A stretch of 54,158 bases of DNA, taken from the NCBI GenBank assembly GCA_024636345.1, contig JAGXHG010000029.1:1-54158 (forward strand). The letters run 5' to 3'. The notes under the pieces were generated by a model. That model saw nothing but the letters and a program-made list of their open reading frames with translations. It searched no databases and had not been told where the DNA came from. The DNA is from Desulfobulbaceae bacterium. GTDB lineage: Bacteria > Desulfobacterota > Desulfobulbia > Desulfobulbales > Desulfocapsaceae. Shown one piece after another: positions 25,488 to 33,197 of the stretch; position 1 is the first letter of the stretch, and every line of letters begins with the position of its first letter. Position numbers and translations under genes: made by a program.

Positions 25488-25603
25488 AGTCAGGCCTCCT
25501 TGAAGTTTATGGTGCTGGGGGAGTCTGGGCAAAGCAGCTTTTTTGCTGGCAGACACGGTTGGGTTAAATTTTTTTTGATATTCTTTAAACGAATAGTCCC
25601 TTA

Positions 25604-25623
25604 TGTACCGACTGATTGGTACA
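25604..25623. promoter_or_regulatory. Candidate TetR operator between tetR and the lipoprotein gene
   Basis: TGTACCGACTGATTGGTACA is a 20-bp near-palindrome with perfect 6-bp outer arms. Its right half, GACTGATTGGTACAAA, recurs with one change upstream of tetR (26255-26270). Confidence 0.55.
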
Positions 25624-25641
25624 AATATTCTGCAAAAAAAA

Positions 25642-26229
25642 TCAGTGATCGAGTAGTGTCTTGATGGCTGTCAGGAAATCGGGCAGATCTTTTTCGCGTT
25701 TGCTGACCCTGGACATCATAATCGCACCTTCCACTGTTGCTACCACGGTTTTGGCCAAGAGTTTCGGCGAAATTCTTGAGTTAAGTTGCTGTGACTCTGA
25801 CGCTTCAAGCAGGAGGGTTTCGAGTTCTTTCGTCCATCTGTCGAAAACTTCTTGAATGACGGAAGCAAATTCAGGGTTGCTGTCGGTCATTTCCAGAGCG
25901 GTATTTCCGAACAGGCATCCGCCGACAAAGTTGTTTTTTTTCTGTTCATTAAAAATCGCCTGACAGGAGTTGATAATCCTGGCGATTGAATCCCTACCCG
26001 AGAGTGATGTGTTCAGAAAATGAAAAAATTCTTCTTTGGCGTCTTCTAAAACCGCCAGGCCTAAATCTTCCTTGCTGGCAAAATGATAATAGAGGTTTCC
26101 TTTTTTAACGCCGGTCGCTGAGATTATTTCACTGACAGAGGTGTTGTGAAATCCTTGCTTAATAAAAATTTTTCGAGAAGCCTTGAGAATGTGTTCTCTT
26201 GTTTTTTCACCTTTGACTGTAACTGCCAT
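25642..26229 (-). CDS. TetR/AcrR family repressor
   Basis: 195 residues with a canonical N-terminal TetR helix-turn-helix (KASRKIFIKQGFHNTSVSEI followed by TGVKKGNLYYHFASKEDL) and a helical ligand-binding C-terminal domain. The ATG at 26229 (MAVTVKGEKTREH) has GGAG six bases upstream and is preferred over 26250. The promoter and a candidate operator upstream, plus a second operator beyond its 3' end, suggest it represses itself and the neighbouring lipoprotein gene. Inducer unknown. Confidence 0.85.
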   Translation of the reverse strand: MAVTVKGEKTREHILKASRKIFIKQGFHNTSVSEIISATGVKKGNLYYHFASKEDLGLAVLEDAKEEFFHFLNTSLSGRDSIARIINSCQAIFNEQKKNNFVGGCLFGNTALEMTDSNPEFASVIQEVFDRWTKELETLLLEASESQQLNSRISPKLLAKTVVATVEGAIMMSRVSKREKDLPDFLTAIKTLLDH

Positions 26230-26249
26230 AAAAATCTCCAAGTATTTCA

Positions 26250-26297
26250 TAACTGACTGTTTGGTACAAAAATAGTCTTTGTGTTGGGAGTTGTCAA
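26250..26297 (-). promoter_or_regulatory. tetR promoter with overlapping operator
   Basis: On the minus strand TTGACA (26292-26297), a 17-base spacer and TATTTT (26269-26274) form a good sigma-70 promoter. The operator-like sequence GACTGTTTGGTACAAA (26255-26270) begins at the -10 box and covers the transcription start, the usual arrangement for autorepression. Confidence 0.6.
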
Positions 26298-26328
26298 TGA
26301 AAAAAAGTAAATCTCATCATTACGTTCC

Positions 26329-26436
26329 CTTGCCATGAAGGTGTGAGGTTTGCTTTGACATACTTATCTCGCGGTGCCATAATTATCACAAAATAGCGTT
26401 TTCCAGACGAACATGAACTGGCGAGGTGCTGATATG
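26329..26436 (+). promoter_or_regulatory. Promoter and leader of the DUF362 operon (duplication copy B)
   Basis: TTGACA (26355-26360), a 17-base spacer and CATAAT (26378-26383) give a near-consensus promoter. GAGGTG precedes the ATG at 26434. The whole 108-base segment is repeated at 18530-18637, and identity extends ~25 bases upstream of the -35 box (CTTGCCATGAAGGTGTGAGG), which could hold an activator site. Confidence 0.75.
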
Positions 26437-27345
26437 GACAGGAGAGAATTTCTTAGGCAGGTGGCATTGTGGTCGGCAGGCCTCAGTGTAAGTGTACCCC
26501 ATTTCCGGATTGGCGCGGCGCTGGCAGCAGAGAGTCAGCCGTCCCTGCTTGCCAGTGCAACCGGCAAGGACTATCAGGAGTTGGTCGATCGGGTTCTCGG
26601 ACCCCTGGGCGGGATGGGCAAGTTCGTCCGCCGTGGTGATAAGGTGGTGGTCAAGCCCAATATCGGCTGGGATCGCAATCCGGGCCAGGCTGCCAATACC
26701 CATCCCCAGGTGGTCAGGGCCTTGGTGGAACAGGCACTCGATGCCGGGGCCGGTGAGGTCCTGGTCTTTGACCGTACCTGTAACGAGGAGCGGCGCTGCT
26801 ATGTCAACAGCGGTATGGAGGATGCTTTGGCCGGGATTAAGGACAATCGATTAAAATTTTTCCACCCTGACGAGCGCAAATATGTTCCGGTTGATATTGA
26901 GCGAGGCAAGGCAGTCAGTCGGCTGGAGATCTATCGGGATGCACTTGAGGCCGACAGCTACATCAACGTGCCGGTGGCCAAGCACCACGGCCTCAGCCGC
27001 TTGACACTCGGCCTCAAGAACAGCATGGGGGTTCTCGGCGGCAACCGGGGGGCTATGCACCACAATCTGGGCCAGAAATTGGCTGATCTGGCAACGGTCA
27101 TTCGACCGAGACTCACCGTCATTGATGCCACCCGGATTCTTCTCAATAATGGTCCTCAAGGCGGGGATCTGGGTGATGTCAGGGTGCTTGATACGCTTGT
27201 CGCTTCGGTCGATCCGGTGGCAGCCGATGCCTATGCCACCACCCTTTTCGGCCTGAAGCCGGAGGAAATCGAATCCACGGTTGCAGCGTATGGAATGGGA
27301 TTAGGAGAGATGGACCTGACGAAGATCAGGATCATCAAGGCGTGA
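26434..27345 (+). CDS. Tat-exported DUF362 domain protein
   Basis: 303 residues beginning with a twin-arginine signal (DRREFLRQVALWSAG), then a DUF362 domain (VVVKPNIGWDRNPGQAANTH, EVLVFDRTCNEERRC, VPVAKHHGLSRLTLGLKN). DUF362 proteins often accompany ferredoxin-like electron carriers; no enzymatic reaction is assigned. The ATG at 26434 rather than 26413 places the RR motif at the N-terminus and has GAGGTG upstream. It is 16 bases from the polyferredoxin gene, so both are likely co-transcribed and act together in the membrane/periplasm. Confidence 0.85.
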   Translation: MDRREFLRQVALWSAGLSVSVPHFRIGAALAAESQPSLLASATGKDYQELVDRVLGPLGGMGKFVRRGDKVVVKPNIGWDRNPGQAANTHPQVVRALVEQALDAGAGEVLVFDRTCNEERRCYVNSGMEDALAGIKDNRLKFFHPDERKYVPVDIERGKAVSRLEIYRDALEADSYINVPVAKHHGLSRLTLGLKNSMGVLGGNRGAMHHNLGQKLADLATVIRPRLTVIDATRILLNNGPQGGDLGDVRVLDTLVASVDPVAADAYATTLFGLKPEEIESTVAAYGMGLGEMDLTKIRIIKA

Positions 27346-27361
27346 TTTTCATGGTGAAGCG

Positions 27362-28942
27362 ATGAATAATAAAAAGAGAATTCCTGCCTATTACTGGCGG
27401 CGTGCAAGTCAACTGGTCTGCCTTGCCCTCTTTTTCTTTCTCTTTATCAGGACCGACTATTCGGGTCGCGATAAGATTGAGTACGCGGTCAATATCCTGT
27501 TTCGCATTGATCCTCTGCTGGCCCTGTCTGCCTCGGTGGCGGCTGGATTCTTCATTGTCCTTATGCTGCCGGCAGTGGTGACCTTGCTGCTCACCTTGAT
27601 CCTGGGTCGTTTTTTTTGTGGTTGGTTCTGCCCCATGGGAACCCTGCTTGACGGTTGCCACACCATGGCGTCACCTCAGGGGCAGGGGAGGGAGAGAAGA
27701 TATCGTTCTCTGAAATTCTATCTCCTGGGTTTTCTGCTTGTCGGGGCCTGGTTCGGCTTGCCGCTGGCCGGATATGTCGACCCCTTCTCGATTCTCGTCC
27801 GGAGCCTGGCGCTGGCTGTTGATCCGGCACTGAACGCCCTGGCCACCACCTTTTTTACCTTCACCTATCAGCAGGCGCCGGCCTGGGTCAATGGTCTGAC
27901 CGAACCTCTTTACACCTTCCTGAAGGCGACCATCCTGCCCTTTAATCAGAAATATTATGATCTGACGGTTCTGTCACTGGTCATTCTCCTTGTGGTCTTC
28001 TTGCTGGAAAGGCTTGAGCGCCGCTTCTTCTGCCGCAATGTCTGCCCGCTGGGTGCCCTGTTGGCGGTCACGGCCCGTTTTTCCCTCTTGCGGGGGCGGG
28101 CCGGGGCCAAATGCGGAAACTGCCGGAACTGTCGGGATGTCTGCCGGATGGGGGCCATCGACGAAGAACGCAATATCTCGCCGCTTGACTGCAACCTCTG
28201 CCTTGATTGTATCCATCATTGTCCCGGCAATAAGATATCCTTTCAGTTCAGTGGAATACATAAGAACAGACCGACTTTTGCGCTTTCCCGACGCAGTTTT
28301 GTCGGCTCCCTGGCTCTCGGAGCAGCGCTGCCCTTCTTTCTCAAGAGCAGAACTCTGGCCCGGCAGGCTGATCCTCTTCTGATCCGCCCGCCCGGAGCCC
28401 TGCCGGAGGAAGAATTCATCGGCCGCTGCGTGCGCTGCGGGGAGTGCATGAAGGTGTGTATAGGCAACGGTCTGCAGCCGGCCTTTCTCCAGGGCGGATT
28501 GGAGGGGATGTTTTCCCCCATTCTAAAGGCCCGCACCGGCTATTGTGAGTACAACTGCACCCTCTGCGGCCAGGTATGCCCGAGCGGGGCGATCAGGAAG
28601 CTGGCTCTTAAGGAAAAGAAGAAGGAGAAGATCGGCAATGCCTGCTTTGACCGGAACCGCTGCCTGCCCTATGCCAAGGGGATTCCCTGCATGGTCTGCG
28701 AGGAACATTGTCCCACCCCTGACAAGGCGATCAAATTCCGGGAGGTGGTGGTGGAGAACAGCCGAGGAGAAAAGGTGTCGGTCAAACAGCCGTATCTGGT
28801 TGACGAGTTGTGCGTCGGCTGCGGAATTTGTGAAACCAAGTGCCCCTTGCCGGGTGTATCGGCGGTGATTGTGACCAGTGCCGGAGAAAGCCGCAACCCG
28901 GCCCAGGCGCTGCCGGATACCGGCAACACGGGGTATCCGTAA
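27362..28942 (+). CDS. Membrane-bound polyferredoxin, NapH-NapG-like fusion
   Basis: The 526-residue protein has an N-terminal NapH-like half with about five membrane segments, the CGWFCPMG and CRNVCPLG cytoplasmic motifs and two ferredoxin-type clusters (CGNCRNCRDVC, CNLCLDCIHHC). A second half begins with SRRSFVGSLALGAALPF, a Tat-like segment. It continues with further clusters (CVRCGECMKVC, CTLCGQVC, CMVCEEHC, CVGCGICETKC), as in NapG/MauM. The fusion of membrane and soluble polyferredoxins in one chain suggests quinol-linked electron transfer across the membrane to or from the DUF362 partner. The electron acceptor is unknown. Confidence 0.85.
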   Translation: MNNKKRIPAYYWRRASQLVCLALFFFLFIRTDYSGRDKIEYAVNILFRIDPLLALSASVAAGFFIVLMLPAVVTLLLTLILGRFFCGWFCPMGTLLDGCHTMASPQGQGRERRYRSLKFYLLGFLLVGAWFGLPLAGYVDPFSILVRSLALAVDPALNALATTFFTFTYQQAPAWVNGLTEPLYTFLKATILPFNQKYYDLTVLSLVILLVVFLLERLERRFFCRNVCPLGALLAVTARFSLLRGRAGAKCGNCRNCRDVCRMGAIDEERNISPLDCNLCLDCIHHCPGNKISFQFSGIHKNRPTFALSRRSFVGSLALGAALPFFLKSRTLARQADPLLIRPPGALPEEEFIGRCVRCGECMKVCIGNGLQPAFLQGGLEGMFSPILKARTGYCEYNCTLCGQVCPSGAIRKLALKEKKKEKIGNACFDRNRCLPYAKGIPCMVCEEHCPTPDKAIKFREVVVENSRGEKVSVKQPYLVDELCVGCGICETKCPLPGVSAVIVTSAGESRNPAQALPDTGNTGYP

Positions 28943-29228
28943 ACTTTCACGAAGTATTTTACCTTTTCACATCAAATAAAAGGGAATAAAAATAGCTTTG
29001 CCTCTACCCTTTAATTTCTTACGTCCTCTGCGTTAATCCTGCCACTCATTAAAAATCTGTTTGACATGGTGCCGATGGGAAATGAGTGTCGTTAGCTAAG
29101 AAAAAAATTGACATTGGCTTGTTTTTTTGTGGTTAATGATAATATAGCGTGATTGCTTGCCGGGGATGCGCACGTCTTTTTCACGATTTGTATCGCGTAT
29201 TGTTTATCATTGGCCAGAGGGGGAATAA

Positions 29229-29651
29229 ATGGGCGTAACAAAGGATTACCAGGTACAGGAGAATCGTATTTTTTTTCGTTGTCCAGTATGTAAGACAAGA
29301 AGAACATATCCCATAGCCCACGATTTGCGGCAAATCAGTGTTCGTTGTTATAAATGTGGCGATAAGAGCATGTGCAGGTTGAATCGTCGTTTCCGTTACC
29401 GGTCTCAACAGTCTGGCAAAGTGCTGCTGGTAACGCAGGCAGGAAGGGAACTCGAGATCAATCTGAACGATCTCTCAGAGAGCGGGGTCGGTTTTGATGT
29501 GCCGATTGGAATTGCCCGTGCCCATGTGGTTTCGTTGGGAGAAGAGGTGCGACTCAGGTGTAGCTGGAATCCGCATCTTTTTGGCAATAGTCGTTTTGTT
29601 GTCCAGAATGTGCACGGACAACGGGTCGGGGCTAAAAAGAGGGGTCTGTAA
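29229..29651 (+). CDS. Zn-ribbon/PilZ domain protein
   Basis: 140 residues with AGAGGGGG upstream of the ATG. The N-terminus has two Cys pairs (CPVCKTRR and CYKCG, about 18-46) arranged like a zinc ribbon. It is followed by RRFRYR and NDLSESGVGFDV, the RxxxR and (D/N)xSxxG motifs of c-di-GMP-binding PilZ domains. It would read out the c-di-GMP made by cyclases such as SiaD. It stands alone; 28943-29228 upstream holds its promoter region, with a TTGACA near 29110 but no well-spaced -10. Confidence 0.75.
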   Translation: MGVTKDYQVQENRIFFRCPVCKTRRTYPIAHDLRQISVRCYKCGDKSMCRLNRRFRYRSQQSGKVLLVTQAGRELEINLNDLSESGVGFDVPIGIARAHVVSLGEEVRLRCSWNPHLFGNSRFVVQNVHGQRVGAKKRGL

Positions 29652-29654
29652 TCT

Positions 29655-29801
29655 TTAGGGTACCTTGAAAAATGGTCTTTTCCCCCAAGCTCTGCGTTGT
29701 TCTGAAAATTTTATCCTCGGAATATCGACTATATGCCTGCGGTAAAATTTTCTTCACGCCTTGATCTTGAATGAAAATCCTGATTTTTCAAAGTACCCTT
29801 T
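29655..29801. repeat. 147-bp imperfect palindrome, MITE/REP-like
   Basis: GGGTACCTTGAAAAAT on the left pairs with ATTTTTCAAAGTACCC on the right. Inner blocks also pair (CAAG/CTTG; GAAAATTTTA against TAAAATTTTC). The element has no coding content. Its right edge touches the stop codon of the 87-aa gene at 29800, and its left edge lies immediately after the PilZ gene stop. Confidence 0.6.
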
Positions 29802-30063
29802 AGCCTTTCTCAAATTTTTTTACTTTTTCGCCGACCATGAGGGCCTTATCGCAGTGGGCTCCTTCGCGAGGATTACAATCGAGGAGGATGCCCATCACCC
29901 TGTCGGCGGCCCTGTAGCAGTCGGCGTCTTCCAGTCTTCCCAGAAGATCGGACATCAGCTTGTTGAATTCCATGCATTTTTTATAATCAGAAGAGGCACG
30001 CTGGTGCAAGGAGCAGGCCTTCTCCAGGTCTTTCTGGATATCTTCAGGGATTATTTCAGCCAT
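29800..30063 (-). CDS. Small acidic/helical protein of unknown function (87 aa)
   Basis: An 87-residue protein starting MAEIIPEDIQKDLEKACSL, mostly helical, with four Cys (17, 31, 49, 63 approximately) that could bind metal or form disulfides. AAAGGA lies about nine bases before the ATG. No signal peptide. Family not recognised. Its stop codon falls in the right end of the palindromic element. Confidence 0.55.
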   Translation of the reverse strand: MAEIIPEDIQKDLEKACSLHQRASSDYKKCMEFNKLMSDLLGRLEDADCYRAADRVMGILLDCNPREGAHCDKALMVGEKVKKFEKG

Positions 30064-30282
30064 AAGGTCAGATCCTTTTATACTATGGAGCAGAATATGG
30101 GCAGATTGCGGCTCCCCTTAACTAAAGAAGAAATAATAACGTATCACCAGGCAGTCTGCGACAGAAAACTTTAGGAAAATATACCTATGTGTAATAGATT
30201 CTGGTAATTGACACTGGCTACTTTAAACATTCACGGCGATTTTGGTATGGATAGAAGGAATTCGCATGGAGATCCGGTTACG

Positions 30283-30915
30283 ATGACGACACCTAGCAGA
30301 CCCCCCAAAAAGCCCTTGTCGATGATTCGTGAGTTCCATCTGGCCGACTGGTTTACTCTCGCCAACGCTGTTTGCGGTATAGGGGCGATATTCTCCACCA
30401 TGACGTATCTGCAAATTGGTGACATCAGACACGTCTACTTTGCCTGTGCTCTGGTCTTGGCTGCCTTGGTATTTGATGTCCTGGATGGCCGTATCGCCAG
30501 ATGGCGGCAGGTTGCGTCAGTGATGGGTCGAGAACTGGATTCTCTTGCTGATGTCATTTCTTTTGGTGTCGCCCCGGCGATTATTGCCTACGGTTGTGGC
30601 ATGCAGGGCCTATACGACCGTATCGTCTTGGCCTACTTCGTTGCATGCGGGGTTTCGCGTCTGGCCCGTTACAACGTGACCGCTGAAACACTGTCCGAGG
30701 GTGGTGACAAAGTGAAGTACTTTGAAGGAACACCGATCCCGACCTCCCTGTTCCTCGTCTTGCTACTGGCAGTCGCAGCTTCGTTTGGTGCGGTTCACCA
30801 GAACCTCTGGTTTGGATACGTCAAACTTGCCGGTTTTCATCTCCATCCCCTCGTTCTGACCTTCGCCCTCTCAGGCTCGCTTATGATCAGCCGAATCCGC
30901 ATTCCAAAGATATGA
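30283..30915 (+). CDS. pssA: CDP-diacylglycerol-serine O-phosphatidyltransferase
   Basis: About 210 residues with several membrane segments and the CDP-alcohol phosphotransferase signature DGRIAR ... GRELDSLAD (pattern DGx2ARx8Gx3Dx3D). It makes phosphatidylserine, the precursor of phosphatidylethanolamine, at the inner membrane. The ATG at 30283 follows GGAG by 11 bases; ATG 30247 and TTG 30208 are alternatives. The general bacterial (subclass II) length is slightly above this. No decarboxylase gene is adjacent. Confidence 0.85.
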   Translation: MTTPSRPPKKPLSMIREFHLADWFTLANAVCGIGAIFSTMTYLQIGDIRHVYFACALVLAALVFDVLDGRIARWRQVASVMGRELDSLADVISFGVAPAIIAYGCGMQGLYDRIVLAYFVACGVSRLARYNVTAETLSEGGDKVKYFEGTPIPTSLFLVLLLAVAASFGAVHQNLWFGYVKLAGFHLHPLVLTFALSGSLMISRIRIPKI

Positions 30916-31077
30916 AGTGAAGAGTACATTTTGACCTTGCTCTTTATTCCTCTTATCTTCATCATGGTGGCAAAGGAGGGCGGAGGGCAGGGTGTTGGCT
31001 GAATGAGCTGAAGAGGCTCAGCAAAAATAGTGCTTTGCAGGCAAGCGGCTCCGGATCAGGAAGCGAAGGAAATCGAC

Positions 31078-31104
31078 AGTCCCGGCCATACAAGCGCCGG
31101 GACT
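31078..31104. terminator. Hairpin between pssA and erpA-like gene
   Basis: AGTCCCGGC pairs exactly with GCCGGGACT across nine bases, 13 bases beyond the end of the minus-strand A-type carrier gene. It could terminate either of the convergent genes; no T-run follows. Confidence 0.45.
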
Positions 31105-31117
31105 TAGTTGGCTGTAC

Positions 31118-31474
31118 TCAGATCTTGCACTTGCCGCTCTCGACCTTGGGAAAACCGCTGAGGTTGAAGCTCTGGCCGCAACCGCAGGTGGTTTTGGTGT
31201 TGGAATTGGTGAACTGCAGGCCGCCGTTGATCAGCTCGTCGGAGTAGTCGATGACCAGACCGTCCAGAAATTTGGCACTTGCTCCATCGCTAATAATAGT
31301 GATCGTCCCGGCCGTATGGATCACACTCTCGCCTTCCTTCATCTCGCTTACGAATGCAGCGTCGTAGGTCAGACCGGCACAGCCTCCTTCTTTTACTGCA
31401 ACCCGCAGGAACTGGCCCGGTACCATCTTGCTGTTCAGCATCGCTTCTGCTTTTTCTTTAATGGTGATATTCAT
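31118..31474 (-). CDS. A-type iron-sulfur cluster carrier (HesB/IscA/ErpA)
   Basis: 118 residues with the three conserved cysteines of A-type carriers: GGCAGLTYD and the C-terminal CGCGQSFN. It delivers Fe-S clusters to apo-proteins. It could serve the many Fe-S enzymes encoded here, including the radical SAM maturase 157 bases upstream on the same strand, but co-transcription is not certain. Which paralogue (IscA, ErpA or other) cannot be decided. Confidence 0.85.
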   Translation of the reverse strand: MNITIKEKAEAMLNSKMVPGQFLRVAVKEGGCAGLTYDAAFVSEMKEGESVIHTAGTITIISDGASAKFLDGLVIDYSDELINGGLQFTNSNTKTTCGCGQSFNLSGFPKVESGKCKI

Positions 31475-31630
31475 AAAGACCTCCCTGGTTGATTTTTACT
31501 CAATATAGTCAATAATGTCCAGTTAGACAAGGGCAGGTGGCGGGTGGCTTCCATTCCGCGGGCGACACTGGGCCATTCATGGCCTGCGTAAAGAAAGAGT
31601 TATAAAGAACAGATCCTTTCGTGACGAGTC

Positions 31631-32932
31631 CTAGGCGTAACGGTACCGGAGATCCTGTTGCAGCATGGGCTCAAGGGTGGCGTCAAACAAGGCGCGCTGG
31701 CAGTCCACCTGCTTCATGTGGCCGTCACGCTGGAAGGCCATGGCGCGGCAGCCGCCGAAGCAGAGGGGCAGGTAGATACAGTCGCGGCATTGCGGTTCGT
31801 CCTGCCAGTGATCAAGGCAGTAGGTCTCCTGCCAATCCTGACTTAACCCCTGCCAGATATCGCCGCAGGCAAGGTCCGGGTGGCCGATCAGGGTGACACA
31901 CTTGTAGATGGTGCCGTCGTGGTCGACGGTGAAGGCGTCGTCGAGGTCAACCATGCAGGGGCTGGGGGAGAGTTTGGGGAACCTGTAGCCCCGTTGCAGG
32001 ATCTCCTGGCGCAGGACAAGCGAGGTCGAATGCACCCAGGGCTCGTCGTTGGAGCAGCAGCCGCCGGTGAATTCGGGGTTGGCAAACTGGTCGTTGACCT
32101 GCATCACCGGATAGAACTGGACGCTGCCAAAATCATCAGCGGTAAAGCCCCTGTCGGCCAGGGAGTCAAGTAGATCTGGAAAAACCGTGTAATTGTCGGC
32201 GGTGTAGTTGCCGCTCAAAGTGATGATGCAGAGGCCCCGGCAGGCCAGGAGGTTGTCGACGATGAGCGACCAGCTGCCGCCACCGTCCTTGAAGGGCCGG
32301 AAACGGTCGTGATTGGCCGCCGTGCCGTCGAGGGTGACCTTGACGCTGACCAGGCCGAGTGCAACCAACTCCTCAACCAGCACTGGGGCCAACAGCGAAC
32401 CGTTGGTGACCAGGGTAAACTCGAATCTGCCGCCCAGGGCCTTGATGGCAGGCTTGATCCGCTCGGCCAGATAGCGGATGCGCTGGACGTAAAGCAGCGG
32501 CTCGCCGCCGTAAAAGTCGAGGATGAGGCGTTTCTTGTTACCAGCGATAAACCGGGCCAGCAGAGAGGCCGCCAGTTGATCGGCAGTGGCATCATTCATG
32601 GCAGCCGCACCCTTGAGGCTGCCCTCGTAGCAATAGACACAGGCGAAGTTGCAGGCCATGCCCAGGATCACCGCCACCCGCAGATTAGGGTTCAGGCGAT
32701 TGATCTCCTGGCGGTAGCCGTCCATCACCCTCTGCTCGTCGGCCGGGTCGTCCACCACCATGGAGAGCTTGGCCAGGGAGGCTCTCAGCTCGGGGCTGGC
32801 GCTGTTGTCCTGCAGGGCGGCCAGGGCCTCGGCGCTGACAATGGCCAGACCGCAGGTCCGGGTGGAGAAGAGCAGACGTCTGTCCAGCTGGCCGGGCAGG
32901 GGGAAAATCTTCAGATAATGGGAGAGGGGCAT
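31631..32932 (-). CDS. Radical SAM/SPASM peptide maturase (geopeptide-maturase-like)
   Basis: 433 residues from the ATG at 32932. The radical SAM motif CNFACVYC (Cys94, 98, 101) is followed by DFYGGEPLL and TLVTNGS. A SPASM-type C-terminus carries further Cys sets (SPCMVDL, YKC, CRDCIYLPLCFGGC, VDC) for auxiliary Fe-S clusters, typical of enzymes that modify ribosomal peptides. The N-terminus PLSHYLKIFP and C-terminus resemble what I remember of the family labelled geopeptide radical SAM maturase; that label needs a profile search. The open frame continues 36 codons upstream to 33040, but these overlap the peptide gene and are not protein-like. A candidate substrate gene lies just upstream. 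Confidence 0.82.
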   Translation of the reverse strand: MPLSHYLKIFPLPGQLDRRLLFSTRTCGLAIVSAEALAALQDNSASPELRASLAKLSMVVDDPADEQRVMDGYRQEINRLNPNLRVAVILGMACNFACVYCYEGSLKGAAAMNDATADQLAASLLARFIAGNKKRLILDFYGGEPLLYVQRIRYLAERIKPAIKALGGRFEFTLVTNGSLLAPVLVEELVALGLVSVKVTLDGTAANHDRFRPFKDGGGSWSLIVDNLLACRGLCIITLSGNYTADNYTVFPDLLDSLADRGFTADDFGSVQFYPVMQVNDQFANPEFTGGCCSNDEPWVHSTSLVLRQEILQRGYRFPKLSPSPCMVDLDDAFTVDHDGTIYKCVTLIGHPDLACGDIWQGLSQDWQETYCLDHWQDEPQCRDCIYLPLCFGGCRAMAFQRDGHMKQVDCQRALFDATLEPMLQQDLRYRYA

Positions 32933-32952
32933 GGCAGGGCTCAGGCAAGGGC

Positions 32953-32975
32953 CTTGGGGGGATGATCCCCCCAAG
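32953..32975 (-). promoter_or_regulatory. Hairpin between precursor peptide and maturase genes
   Basis: CTTGGGGGG pairs with CCCCCCAAG around five bases. It follows the peptide stop by 13 bases and precedes the maturase ATG by about 20. Such hairpins commonly stabilise or terminate most transcripts after a highly expressed precursor. No T-run is present. Confidence 0.55.
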
Positions 32976-32988
32976 AACGAAGTTTTGG

Positions 32989-33117
32989 TTAATGGATTGA
33001 GTCGCCGGACGAGGCTGCGACTGGCTTGCCAAGGCAGCACGACGCCTCGGCAGCCACCTCTTCAATATCCTTGCCGCAGTCCAAGACGATCACCATCTCA
33101 TTTTTTTCCACATTCAT
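32989..33117 (-). CDS. Candidate RiPP precursor peptide (42 aa)
   Basis: A 42-residue open frame with a textbook AGGAGG six bases before its ATG. The N-terminal half (MNVEKNEMVIVLDCGKDIEE) is acidic and helix/strand-forming like a leader. The C-terminal half holds the vicinal pair Cys27-Cys28 followed by Leu-Gly-Lys-Pro and a Ser/Gly-rich tail ending in Ile-His. Cys14 lies in the leader-like part. It sits between a TonB receptor gene and a SPASM radical SAM gene on one strand, the position expected for the maturase substrate. No export signal is visible. The substrate role is an inference from position and composition. Confidence 0.7.
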   Translation of the reverse strand: MNVEKNEMVIVLDCGKDIEEVAAEASCCLGKPVAASSGDSIH

Positions 33118-33144
33118 ACCATACCTCCTGGGGTTGGGGTTAAG

Positions 33145-33167
33145 CCGAGGGCCACCATGGCTCTCGG
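33145..33167 (-). promoter_or_regulatory. Hairpin between the TonB receptor gene and the peptide gene
   Basis: CCGAGGGCC pairs with GGCTCTCGG (one G-T pair) across a five-base loop, 31 bases after the receptor stop and 28 bases before the peptide start. It could be a weak terminator or processing site that separates the two transcripts. Confidence 0.4.
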
Positions 33168-33197
33168 TAAAAGGCTGCGCATTTTTTGGCTCCTGAC

